Below, one piece after another: positions 12,860 through 20,744 of a DNA stretch of 20,799 nucleotides. The position numbers and the translations under genes are program-made. The notes under the pieces are model-generated. The model had not been told where the DNA came from. It worked only from the letters and a program-made list of their open reading frames with translations, and did no database searches. How positions within the stretch are numbered: position 1 is the first letter of the stretch; each line of letters begins with the position of its first letter. This DNA comes from JBBEDC01 sp040881505. GTDB taxonomy: Bacteria > Patescibacteriota > Andersenbacteria > UBA10190. Location: the NCBI GenBank assembly GCA_040881505.1, contig JBBEDC010000035.1, positions 1 to 20,799 on the forward strand, written 5' to 3'.

Positions 12860-14332
12860 CTATACCTCAATCTTTTCCAGGTCTATAACTTCATCAATAC
12901 GAACCTGTTCTACGAATGAAGGGATATGAGACACCATCATAATTGCTCCCTCATACTCATCCAGTGCTTTGGCGATAACTGGTAAATGTCGAAAGTTAAT
13001 ATGGTTGGTCGGTTCGTCTAGGATGAGAAGTCCAGGTTGCAGTAGCACAAGCCGGCAAAAAGACAGCAGTCCTTTTTGTCCTTCCGATAGCGATTTAACT
13101 GGACTGGCGAGTAGTTTTCCGTCCAGCAAGAATCCGGCCGCTGTTGATCGCAGAACCCGCTCGTTCGCTTCGGGCATGACCTCTAGCAGAGTATCAAAGG
13201 CCGTACGGGCTGGATCAAGATTGCTGAAATCCTGCTTGTAGTATCCTACATTCACTTTGGGGGAAATCTCAGCCCCGTCACACGAGCCTGTCGCTAATTT
13301 TTCTAAAAGCGTACTCTTTCCGATTCCGTTCGGTCCGGCGATAAGCGCATGCGTGCGTCTGCGGACAGCTAGCTCCAATTCCCGCTCTACCACTTTGTTA
13401 TCCCGCCAGGCAGATATCTTCGTAAAATGAATGATAGTTCCGTCAAACAATGAATCAAACTGCTGGGCGGGTATATCAAAAGAACGGATTGTCTTGTCTT
13501 CCGTGCGCACACTGACAATATTTTCCTCTGCAACCGAGGCTGCCTCCCGCATGCGCTTAGCCACACCGCGCATCTTTCCGCCCTTGTGCGCGAACACTTC
13601 CGCCTGAGCGCGCTTTTCTTTGATCTGCGTTTGCATGCGGGCATTCAGGTAATTTTCACGCTCCCTGCGTTTTTCGATCTCCTCAACCACGTCATTGTAG
13701 TTTCCCGTATACTGCTCGATCTTTTTTGTTGCCGCATCGAGGTATAGCACTCCATCAGAGAAGGCATTCAAAAAGTCAGCATCGTGAGAGATAACTAAAC
13801 ACGTTTTCTCATACATCACTAAAAATGCTGTCAGGTGATCGATCCCGTACTGATCCAAATTATTCGTCGGTTCATCTAACAACAGAATGTCAGGCTTTTG
13901 AATCAGAGCGTACGCCAACAGGAGTCGGGCCTGTTGTCCACCGGAACACTCTCGTATTTTCTTCTCAAGCGGCAGCTGAAGATGCACGATATCCATCACT
14001 TCCGCGATTAACTTATCAAGCGCGTATTCGGTATGAGGAAATGCGGTAGCGAAATATTCTCGGAGGGAAAGCTCGAGCATCTCCTGGGGCATCACCTGCC
14101 TGGAAATAGCGATCGTGGCATCGGCAGGCGTGCGGGAGATCCGCCCTTCAGTAAGAGCAAGTTCGCCGGTAATGAGTTTAAACAGGGAGCTCTTCCCCGC
14201 CCCGTTCTGGCCCATGAGCGTAATTCTGCTGCCGGCACGCACAGAAAAACTCACCTCGTCCAGCAATTGCTTGATGTGGTCGTATTCGAAACTGACTTCC
14301 GAAAATCTTAAGATAACGGCATCTTGGGGCAT
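12860..14332 (-). CDS. ABC-F family ATPase (duplicated ATP-binding domains)
   Basis: The protein is 490 aa, soluble. ABC-F proteins bind the ribosome E-site region and help with stalled or antibiotic-bound ribosomes, or act in translation control. Domain 1 has Walker A GQNGAGKSS (41-49), signature CSGGQQARL, Walker B ILLLDEPTNNLD and the switch VISHD. A charged linker follows (about 215-275: EKRRERENYLNARMQTQIKEKRAQAEVFAHKGGKMRG), as expected for the P-site tRNA interaction motif. Domain 2 has GPNGIGKST, but its signature is SLSEGQKGLL, its Walker B region is LLILDEPTNHINFRHL (Asn where the family has LD), and its switch is MVSHI. Short composite ABC-F proteins of this kind are common in CPR. 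The start is the first ATG; AAGGA lies 11 nt upstream, a weak Shine-Dalgarno. Confidence 0.92.
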   Translation of the reverse strand: MPQDAVILRFSEVSFEYDHIKQLLDEVSFSVRAGSRITLMGQNGAGKSSLFKLITGELALTEGRISRTPADATIAISRQVMPQEMLELSLREYFATAFPHTEYALDKLIAEVMDIVHLQLPLEKKIRECSGGQQARLLLAYALIQKPDILLLDEPTNNLDQYGIDHLTAFLVMYEKTCLVISHDADFLNAFSDGVLYLDAATKKIEQYTGNYNDVVEEIEKRRERENYLNARMQTQIKEKRAQAEVFAHKGGKMRGVAKRMREAASVAEENIVSVRTEDKTIRSFDIPAQQFDSLFDGTIIHFTKISAWRDNKVVERELELAVRRRTHALIAGPNGIGKSTLLEKLATGSCDGAEISPKVNVGYYKQDFSNLDPARTAFDTLLEVMPEANERVLRSTAAGFLLDGKLLASPVKSLSEGQKGLLSFCRLVLLQPGLLILDEPTNHINFRHLPVIAKALDEYEGAIMMVSHIPSFVEQVRIDEVIDLEKIEV

Positions 14333-14390
14333 ATGGGTAAGTCCTTACAAAACCACATAATGCCCTACTTCGTCAAAACCAATCCTGCGC

Positions 14391-14419
14391 TTGACAAAAT
14401 ACGTATAAACAGAGACAAT
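14391..14419 (+). promoter_or_regulatory. Promoter of the haloperoxidase-like gene
   Basis: TTGACA (14391-14396), an exact 17-base spacer and GACAAT (14414-14419) precede ATG 14429 by 9 nt. This supports ATG 14429 over an in-frame ATG at 14324, which would add 35 non-signal-like residues and start inside the ABC-F gene. Confidence 0.65.
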
Positions 14420-14428
14420 CGACGGTTT

Positions 14429-15811
14429 ATGAACAACCGCTTCATTACCACCAGTATTACAGTGCTTCTTCTAGTCGGAGCTATCCTCCCCCTACAGGCC
14501 GCCGCAGGCCAGCCCGGCGTTATTATTGAATGGAACCGCATCCTGCTCGAACTTATCAGAGAAAACGGCACACCTCCGCCAGCAGCCGCCCGCGCTATGG
14601 CTATTACGCATACGGCTATGTATGATGCCGTAGTTTCCATCACAAAAACTCACCAGCCATATCACGCCAGGCCTCAAGCTTCTCTATCCGCATCTCCTCA
14701 GGCTGCTGCTATCAGCGCTGCATATGAATCGCTGATACACCTATTTCCACAACACACAGATCGCCTCGAAAACACATTTACCGCCAGCATATCGCAATTA
14801 CCCCAGACCTCGGAACGCGAAGAGGGAATTTCGATCGGCCGTGCAGCCGCCGCAGAGATTATAGCCTGGCGCTCCCAAGATGGGCATGACGCACCATCCA
14901 CATATTCACCAACACAAACGCCAGGGCGTTGGTCGCCTACCAATCCAAATGTGGCACATCCTCTCTACCCTCACTGGGGACAAGTTGCGCCATTCAGTAA
15001 AAGCGCTTTGAAACAGTTCTGGACCGCTGGGCCCCCGGCAATCGAAAGTGCACAGTATGCCGAGGAGTTGGCTGAAGTTCAGCGTCTGGGCGGCAAAGAA
15101 AGCGCGCAGCGAAATGCCGATCAGACGGAGATCGCCCGGTTCTGGGCTGATGGCGCCGGTACATTCACACCTCCAGGACACTGGAACGTTATCGCCCAAG
15201 ACATCATCCTGGCACACGGACCAAACCTCGTCGAAGAAGCGCGGCTGTTCGCAGTGTTGAATGTCGCCATGGCTGACGCCGGTATTCTATGCTGGGAAAT
15301 GAAATATACGTTCGACTTCTGGCGGCCGTTGACCGCGATCCGACAGGCACATGCCGACGGAAATGAACAGACTACAGCTGATCCTACGTGGGAACCCTTA
15401 ATCGCCACCCCGCCCTTCCCAGAATATACCTCCGGACACAGCACATTCAGCGGCGCTGCCGCCGTTGTAATAGCCGCTTTTTTCGGCGATGACATAGCCT
15501 TTACGACTTACTCGATTGAAGATCCTTCAATTAAACGGTCATTCACCAGCCTCAGCGCAGCAGCTCAAGAAGCTGGGGCCAGTCGTTTATACGGCGGCAT
15601 TCATTTTCGCTCTGCTAACCAGCACGGACTCGCTTCAGGAGCAGCGCTGGGTACTCACATTGTAACGCAGCTCATGCGACCAATTGCATCTGACCCACCA
15701 GCAGTCGCGGTTTCCACGAGTGCAAAAGCCGGCGGCTCACTATGGGTTGCCATAGCGTCTATGCTACTGGGCAGCAGCACACTGATAGTTTCTCGCAGAT
15801 ACTCGCGCTAG
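14429..15811 (+). CDS. Secreted vanadium-dependent haloperoxidase / PAP2-superfamily protein
   Basis: The protein is 460 aa. Residues 1-26 are a signal peptide (MNNRFITTSITVLLLVGAILPLQAAA), so it acts outside the membrane. The fold is the all-helical vanadium haloperoxidase type; relatives either oxidise halides with peroxide or remove phosphate. Vanadate/phosphate site residues are K292 and R299 in KYTFDFWRP, the SGH at 335-337 in PEYTSGHSTFSGA, R386 in ASRLYGG and H392 in GIHFRSANQHG. The residue four after H392, often Asp in fungal enzymes, is Ala here. The C-terminus (about 434-460: KAGGSLWVAIASMLLGSSTLIVSRRYSR) is a hydrophobic stretch with a basic tail, so the protein is probably held in the membrane. 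The stop abuts the stop of the next convergent gene with no gap. Confidence 0.88.
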   Translation: MNNRFITTSITVLLLVGAILPLQAAAGQPGVIIEWNRILLELIRENGTPPPAAARAMAITHTAMYDAVVSITKTHQPYHARPQASLSASPQAAAISAAYESLIHLFPQHTDRLENTFTASISQLPQTSEREEGISIGRAAAAEIIAWRSQDGHDAPSTYSPTQTPGRWSPTNPNVAHPLYPHWGQVAPFSKSALKQFWTAGPPAIESAQYAEELAEVQRLGGKESAQRNADQTEIARFWADGAGTFTPPGHWNVIAQDIILAHGPNLVEEARLFAVLNVAMADAGILCWEMKYTFDFWRPLTAIRQAHADGNEQTTADPTWEPLIATPPFPEYTSGHSTFSGAAAVVIAAFFGDDIAFTTYSIEDPSIKRSFTSLSAAAQEAGASRLYGGIHFRSANQHGLASGAALGTHIVTQLMRPIASDPPAVAVSTSAKAGGSLWVAIASMLLGSSTLIVSRRYSR

Positions 15812-16717
15812 CTATTCCTTCCCTTCGTACGCGTTCTGTATTCCCGATATATCGATCTTCTTCATCGCCAGCATCGCATTCATCGCCCGGTTCGCTTTTT
15901 CCTTATCAGGATCATTCAGCATCTCGTCCATACCACCAGGCACTATCTGCCACGATACGCCATACTTATCTTTCAACCAGCCGCATTGTTCCGACTCTGG
16001 GACCGCTGACAGCTTTCCCCAGAAATAATCAATTTCTTCCTGCGTCTTGCACTCCACCAGCAGTGAAACTCCTTCATTGAAGGTAAACTCGTGCGTTTGT
16101 GCGCTGTCCATTGCTGCAAACTTCTGTCCGGCGAGCGTAAAGTCTGCATACATAACCGTGCCTTCCTTATCAGGCGGCTGTCCCGCCCCATACCGGGAAA
16201 TATCTCCCACCTTTGAGTCTTCAAAAATCGAGACGTAGAAATTGATCGCCTCCTCGGCTTTGCCTGCCCGATCGCCGACAAACATCAGTGAAGGAACAAT
16301 CGTCCGCACTGTAGTTTGCTCGCTAAACATAAGCTGCCAGGAAACGCCATATTGATCCTGTATCCAACCGTACCGCTCGCTGAATGGATAGGTATTAAGC
16401 GGCATCAGCGTCTTGCCACCCTCAGACAGTTTCGCCCATAACTCATCCACCTCTTCTTTGGTAGGACAGTTGACTATGAATGATATGGCAGGCGTGATCT
16501 TAAAATGAGGGCCGCCGTTGAGCGCGGTAATGGTATATCCTTCGATTTCAAATCCTACGGTCAAAACGGTTCCGGCTTCCATACCATGGACGTCGTGTCC
16601 GGCTTCAGTATATCTGGTGGTGCTGAGAATTTTACCGTTGTTAAAGACTGAGGTGTAGAACGTTGCTGCCTCTTCGCCATTTTTATCAAACCAAAGATGC
16701 GGGGTTATCTTTTGCAT
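15812..16717 (-). CDS. Two-domain PhnB-like VOC protein
   Basis: The protein is 301 aa with two tandem copies of the PhnB-type VOC (glyoxalase/bleomycin-resistance) fold. Copy 1 (1-132) starts KITPHLWFDKNGEEAATFYTSVF and ends YGWIQDQYGVSWQLMF. Copy 2 (138-265) starts TIVPSLMFVGDRAGKAEEAINFYVSIF and ends CGWLKDKYGVSWQIVP. The matching starts and GWxxDxYGVSWQ ends show duplication. A C-terminal segment GGMDEMLNDPDKEKANRAMNAMLAMKKIDI is the usual tail of the '3-demethylubiquinone-9 3-methyltransferase' mis-named family. No enzyme activity is established for most of these proteins. It begins 9 bp after the single-domain VOC gene and is probably in one unit with it. Confidence 0.9.
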   Translation of the reverse strand: MQKITPHLWFDKNGEEAATFYTSVFNNGKILSTTRYTEAGHDVHGMEAGTVLTVGFEIEGYTITALNGGPHFKITPAISFIVNCPTKEEVDELWAKLSEGGKTLMPLNTYPFSERYGWIQDQYGVSWQLMFSEQTTVRTIVPSLMFVGDRAGKAEEAINFYVSIFEDSKVGDISRYGAGQPPDKEGTVMYADFTLAGQKFAAMDSAQTHEFTFNEGVSLLVECKTQEEIDYFWGKLSAVPESEQCGWLKDKYGVSWQIVPGGMDEMLNDPDKEKANRAMNAMLAMKKIDISGIQNAYEGKE

Positions 16718-16726
16718 ACGATTATG

Positions 16727-17161
16727 TTATTTAGCTGAACAATTAAACATCCACTCCACACCGAACTTATCGGTGCATGATCCGAAGTAGTCGCCCCAGA
16801 ACATTTCCTGAAGCTTCACTTCAACCTTGCCGCCTTCGGATAGCGCGGTAAAGAGACGGTCCGTTTCCTCTCGCGTGTCCGGCTCTAAATTAATGTATAT
16901 GTTATTGCCAAACCGCACAGTAAACTCCATCGATTCCGGAGCGTCGGTACCCATCAGCATATGTCCCCCAAGAATGGGGAGGGCAACATGCATTACTAAA
17001 TTCTTATCCTCCTCCGCTATCGGAGGCACACCTTCCTGCGGGGGCACTTCTCCCATTCGTTTGATACCGCCTTCGAACTCGGTACCGAATACGAACTTAT
17101 AGAACATAAACGCCTCCTCTGTATTGCGGGAGAAGTTCAAGTACGTGCTTACTCGAGCCAT
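16727..17161 (-). CDS. Single-domain PhnB-like VOC protein
   Basis: The protein is 144 aa, one VOC domain: STYLNFSRNTEEAFMFYKFVFGTEFEGGIKRMGEVPPQ (5-42), LPILGGHMLMGTDAPESM (62-79), NNIYINLEPDTREETDRLFTALSEGGKVEVKLQEMFWGDYFGSCTDKFGVEWMFNC (85-140). The WGDYFGSCTDKFGVxW ending is the PhnB hallmark. Candidate metal or substrate residues are not certain. It lies first in a two-gene unit with the two-domain VOC protein. Function in vivo is unknown. Confidence 0.9.
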   Translation of the reverse strand: MARVSTYLNFSRNTEEAFMFYKFVFGTEFEGGIKRMGEVPPQEGVPPIAEEDKNLVMHVALPILGGHMLMGTDAPESMEFTVRFGNNIYINLEPDTREETDRLFTALSEGGKVEVKLQEMFWGDYFGSCTDKFGVEWMFNCSAK

Positions 17162-17189
17162 GGTAATAAAAGATTATGAATTAGTATTG

Positions 17190-17411
17190 TTACAATTTCC
17201 TCAACTCACTCAAATTCTTATCAGGCAAATACAGGATAAGGAGTCCGACTATAATACCGCCCAGAGCTGTAACCGCATGGTCTCCGTCAAAAAACATCCG
17301 ATCGATAATATCCATCACATACCAAATACCACGCCATATAAGGACCAGCCCCAACACGATAGCAAAACTGGAGGTAAAGTATGATAGGCGATGGCGAGAT
17401 TTGCGGGGCAT
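17190..17411 (-). CDS. Small two-helix membrane protein (CPR-typical)
   Basis: The protein is 73 aa. A basic N-terminus (MPRKSRHRLS) precedes helix one (about 13-35), a conserved-looking loop with WYVMDIIDRMFFDGDH, helix two (about 48-62) and the ending GLLILYLPDKNLSELRKL. From memory, proteins of this size and pattern (RGxWYxxDxxDxxFF...GGIIxGLLILYLPD) recur in CPR genomes; I cannot name a family. TATATT (17424-17419) ends 7 nt before the ATG and no Shine-Dalgarno is present. The gene lies between the P-type ATPase and the VOC pair, all on the minus strand, 28 bp from the next gene. Confidence 0.8.
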   Translation of the reverse strand: MPRKSRHRLSYFTSSFAIVLGLVLIWRGIWYVMDIIDRMFFDGDHAVTALGGIIVGLLILYLPDKNLSELRKL

Positions 17412-17418
17412 AGCTTTA

Positions 17419-17424
17419 AATATA
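17419..17424 (-). promoter_or_regulatory. -10 element of the 73-aa protein gene
   Basis: TATATT ends 7 nt before ATG 17411 in the 46-bp gap downstream of the ATPase gene. The -35 is not recognisable. Confidence 0.4.
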
Positions 17425-17457
17425 TAGATTAGTAGCGCGAGTTTCGATAGCTTTTAT

Positions 17458-20118
17458 TTACATAAGCCGGCGATGGATAAACTTACGTCCTTCTTCTACA
17501 AACAAGATCGAGCTAGCAACAATTCCAGCCAGCAGCCAGTCATCGGGCGCCAGCGGTACGGTGCGGAGAATGAATTGGAGAAAGCCTGTGTATACGGCCG
17601 CGATCTGCAGCAGTATTATTACCACCTGCGCCCCAACGAGGTAGAGGTTGGAAAAAGGATTGGAAGAAAAAACTGATCTATACTCGCTGCGGCAATTCCA
17701 TACATTAAACCACTGGAACATAGCCATGACTGTCAGTGTCATCGTCTGCGCTTTCAGTAATCCTTCTGGCAGATAATGAGTAAAAATCCACAACGCCCCT
17801 ATCACCATCGGCAGCGCCATCACGAAGATGCGAATAATAGAAACGGCATTGAGCAGCCGGGGCTTCTTCAGGCGCTCAGCCAACAAACCTTTATCCTTTG
17901 GATCCATCCCCAGCGCTATATCCAAAAATCCATCAGTTACTAAGTTCAACCAGAGGATCTGCACTGCCAGAATCGGCAGCGGATATCCGGCAATAATAGC
18001 GACCAAAACTGTCAGTACCTCAGCGACACCGGTAGATAACAGGTACAACGTAACCTTGCGGACCGTGCGATAAATATGCCGCCCCTCTTCCATAGCAGAG
18101 ACAATACTACCGAAGTTATCGTCAAGCAGGACAATATCCGCTGCTTCCTTAGCAACTTCTGTACCAATGCCCCCCATCGCCACGCCCAGGTCTGCGGCCA
18201 CCAGAGATGGCGCATCGTTCACTCCATCTCCTGTCATCGCAATAACCTCGCCTGCGCGCTGATAGGCCTGCACAATGCGCAATTTATGATCCGGCGTAAC
18301 GCGAGCGAAGACAGTTGTTCTGGGCAGATGCGTAGCTAATTTTTCATCCGACATTTCAACGAGGTCCTTTCCGGTCATCACCTCATCGCCTTCGCGGTAA
18401 ATCCCAGCCTCCCGAGCGACTGCTCGCGCTGTTACCATATGATCTCCCGTAATCATGACTACTTTAGCACCGGCTTCCCGAGCCAGTTTCAACGATTGAT
18501 GTACTTCAGGCCGCAGTCCGTCTTTCATGCCGTACAGCCCGCCGAATGTCAGCCGCCTGTCCGTGAGTCCCGCATCTCCTCGTATATCCCCTTCGCCCGT
18601 AGCAAATGCCAGTACGCGCAACCCTTGATCAGCCATATCGGCAATAACCTGGGTAATATTTTCGCGAGCTGCGCCATCCATAGCTTCAGACTTCCCGTCC
18701 GGGCTCCAAATTGTCTGGCATAGTGCCAGAACCTCCTCTGGAGATCCGACCACAACAGACATTGCCTGTGCACCCCACTTGTATACCGTTGCGTGATATT
18801 TATTCTCGTACGAGAACGGTATTTCATGAAGCAGGGGATGTTCGCGCAATAAGCTATCACGCGACACTCCGCCCTTCTCACCAAATACCAGCAACGCCGC
18901 CTCCGTCGGATCACCCGATACGCGCCACTCCTTCGTATCAGCTAAATACGTAATATGAGCACTGGCACAGAAAGCGGCCGCATGGGCAGCTGCCTGGATT
19001 TCCGGAGCGGTCCGCGCGCTTACACCGGATTCCTCGTTAACAATATCACCTGCCGTATCATACCCCGATCCTGTAACTGAATAGTGCGTTCCGTTCACAT
19101 ACACCCGCTCGATCACCATCTGATTGCGCGTAATCGTCCCCGTCTTATCAACCGCGATAATCCGAGCCTGTCCTAACGCTTCGACCGCCTGCAAGCGCTT
19201 TACCAACGCGTTGCGCTTGCTCATGCGCCACACACCCGTAGCCAGTACAAGCGTTACTACCACCGGCAACCCTTCAGGCACGCCAGATACTGCCAAAGCC
19301 ACCGCCACCTTAAACATCTCCTCTAATGGCAGCCCCGCAACAAATCCGTACCCCATCAAGAATATCGTGAGCGCGAACACGGCGAAGAGAATAACGTGTG
19401 CCAGCTGGCGGATTTCCGCCTTCAAAGGAATTTCCGTTTCGATTGTCGTGATCTTTTTGGCAATGTGTCCCATTACGGTTTCAAGGCCCGTGGCCACAAC
19501 AACGGCCTGTCCGCTGCCGGCGACAATATGAGTGCCGCTGAACACCATATTCTTCTGGTCTGTTACCGGCAGCTCTTTGGTCGGCAGTATGTCAGTCTGC
19601 TTGTGCACCGGTTCCGATTCCCCCGTTAATGCAGCTTCATCGATTTTCAGACCATTTGATACCAGAACGCGGGAGTCGGCGGGAATCCGTTCTCCTTCAG
19701 ATAAAATGAGGATATCTCCGGGTACCACTTCGTGGCTGGGAAACGACATTTCCCGATTGTCGCGCCTGACTGTTGCGGTTGTTTCCGCGAATTTCTTCAG
19801 TGACAGTAGCGTATTCTGAGCCCGGCCTTCCTGGACACTGCCTACGATAGCGTTCAACAAAAGCACCACTGCGATAATGAGAGCATCCCGCGTGTCGCCC
19901 ATGATGGCTAGTGCGATAGCGGCTATCAGTAAGATATATATTAAAGCGCTGGAAAATTGGCGGAAAAATAAGAGAACCCAAGAGTCACGTTTTCCTTCCG
20001 GTAATGCGTTGGGACCATACCGCTCAAGCCGCGTTGCAGCTTCCGAGGCGGAAAGACCTTGCTGGCTGCTGTAAAGCTCAGCTAATACCTCCTCACCCTG
20101 CTTGGCATACCATGACAT
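17458..20118 (-). CDS. P-type (P2, Ca2+-like) cation-transporting ATPase
   Basis: The protein is 886 aa from ATG 20118 (MSWYAKQGEEVLAEL, the normal start of the family). A longer in-frame start adds 53 residues that do not look coding and reach past the divergent gene's ATG. Order of parts: N-terminal cation-ATPase domain (1-45), M1-M2, actuator with TGES (165-168), M4 with SGVPEGLP (278-285, E282), phosphorylation site DKTGTIT (324-330, D324), nucleotide domain, hinge MTGDGVNDAP (628-637), then M5-M10. In M6, LNLVTDG (724-730) keeps Asn, Thr and Asp of the Ca2+ sites. Two usual residues differ: the KGA(P) lysine of the nucleotide site is V457 (VVGSPE), and M5 has G697 where SERCA has Asn768, while Glu771's equivalent E700 is kept. 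It pumps a cation out of the cytoplasm at ATP cost; Ca2+ is the default but not certain. Confidence 0.93.
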   Translation of the reverse strand: MSWYAKQGEEVLAELYSSQQGLSASEAATRLERYGPNALPEGKRDSWVLLFFRQFSSALIYILLIAAIALAIMGDTRDALIIAVVLLLNAIVGSVQEGRAQNTLLSLKKFAETTATVRRDNREMSFPSHEVVPGDILILSEGERIPADSRVLVSNGLKIDEAALTGESEPVHKQTDILPTKELPVTDQKNMVFSGTHIVAGSGQAVVVATGLETVMGHIAKKITTIETEIPLKAEIRQLAHVILFAVFALTIFLMGYGFVAGLPLEEMFKVAVALAVSGVPEGLPVVVTLVLATGVWRMSKRNALVKRLQAVEALGQARIIAVDKTGTITRNQMVIERVYVNGTHYSVTGSGYDTAGDIVNEESGVSARTAPEIQAAAHAAAFCASAHITYLADTKEWRVSGDPTEAALLVFGEKGGVSRDSLLREHPLLHEIPFSYENKYHATVYKWGAQAMSVVVGSPEEVLALCQTIWSPDGKSEAMDGAARENITQVIADMADQGLRVLAFATGEGDIRGDAGLTDRRLTFGGLYGMKDGLRPEVHQSLKLAREAGAKVVMITGDHMVTARAVAREAGIYREGDEVMTGKDLVEMSDEKLATHLPRTTVFARVTPDHKLRIVQAYQRAGEVIAMTGDGVNDAPSLVAADLGVAMGGIGTEVAKEAADIVLLDDNFGSIVSAMEEGRHIYRTVRKVTLYLLSTGVAEVLTVLVAIIAGYPLPILAVQILWLNLVTDGFLDIALGMDPKDKGLLAERLKKPRLLNAVSIIRIFVMALPMVIGALWIFTHYLPEGLLKAQTMTLTVMAMFQWFNVWNCRSEYRSVFSSNPFSNLYLVGAQVVIILLQIAAVYTGFLQFILRTVPLAPDDWLLAGIVASSILFVEEGRKFIHRRLM

Positions 20119-20125
20119 GCCTAGC

Positions 20126-20131
20126 AGTATA
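20126..20131 (-). promoter_or_regulatory. -10 element of the P-type ATPase gene
   Basis: TATACT, directly preceded by TG, ends 7 nt before ATG 20118. No Shine-Dalgarno precedes the ATG. The divergent HXXEE gene starts 80 bp away. Confidence 0.5.
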
Positions 20132-20184
20132 CACTGCAAGCGGTGTATCGTTGACCCCCGCTGTGCCGCTCTTTGATGATTTGG

Positions 20185-20190
20185 TACAAT
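20185..20190 (+). promoter_or_regulatory. -10 element of the HXXEE gene
   Basis: TACAAT ends 7 nt before ATG 20198. The -35 is weak, and no Shine-Dalgarno is present. Confidence 0.45.
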
Positions 20191-20197
20191 TACGTTA

Positions 20198-20740
20198 ATG
20201 AAGCATGCGCCATCCGTTATATTTGCCGGAGTATTCTCGCTAGCGATAACAATATTTATACTCTTATACGTCGGCATTCAGCCCGCCGTTATCATCGGCG
20301 GATCAGCAATCATTGCTTTTTTTGTATGGCTGAGCACCACGTATCATCGCCCGGTCAGTCCCGGCAAAATCGTGCCCATGTACCTACTAGCCCTTACCGG
20401 CCAGATTATTCATACTGGCGAGGAATACATCGCTGATTTTCCCGGCCATCTATCCGGACTATTTCACCTTCATAACTTTGACCGCAATACGTTTGCGCTT
20501 GCTGTCCTTATATTCGCCGTTGCCGTATGGGTATTAACCGCATATGGACTGCTTAAAAGGAGTGCGCTGGCTAACTACTTTCTGTGGTTCTTTTTAATCG
20601 GCCCGGGAATCGTTAACGGAATTGCCCATATCGCGTTTCCGGTTATCATGCGCCAACTCTATTTCCCGGGTCTTGTAACCGTTATCATACCGACGATTCT
20701 CAGTATTGTGATCATTCGAAAGATCCTGGCACGCGCATAA
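20198..20740 (+). CDS. HXXEE-domain membrane protein
   Basis: The protein is 180 aa with about five membrane helices. The family-defining HxxEE is seen as GQIIHTGEEYIADFP (about 68-82), and the second conserved histidine region is GPGIVNGIAHIAFP (about 134-147). The function of the family is unknown; the histidine and glutamates in membrane segments suggest a metal site (inference). The basic C-terminus IIRKILARA is probably cytoplasmic. The gene is divergent from the ATPase gene. Confidence 0.85.
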   Translation: MKHAPSVIFAGVFSLAITIFILLYVGIQPAVIIGGSAIIAFFVWLSTTYHRPVSPGKIVPMYLLALTGQIIHTGEEYIADFPGHLSGLFHLHNFDRNTFALAVLIFAVAVWVLTAYGLLKRSALANYFLWFFLIGPGIVNGIAHIAFPVIMRQLYFPGLVTVIIPTILSIVIIRKILARA

Positions 20741-20744
20741 GAGC

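Noticed and set aside
14324..14428. N-terminal extension of the haloperoxidase-like protein
   Set aside because: It would start inside the divergent ABC-F gene and hide the signal peptide; the TTGACA/GACAAT promoter lies within it.
20119..20277. N-terminal extension of the P-type ATPase
   Set aside because: The extra 53 residues lack family similarity and cover the divergent gene's start; MSWYAKQGEE at 20118 is the usual beginning and has a -10 element 7 nt upstream.
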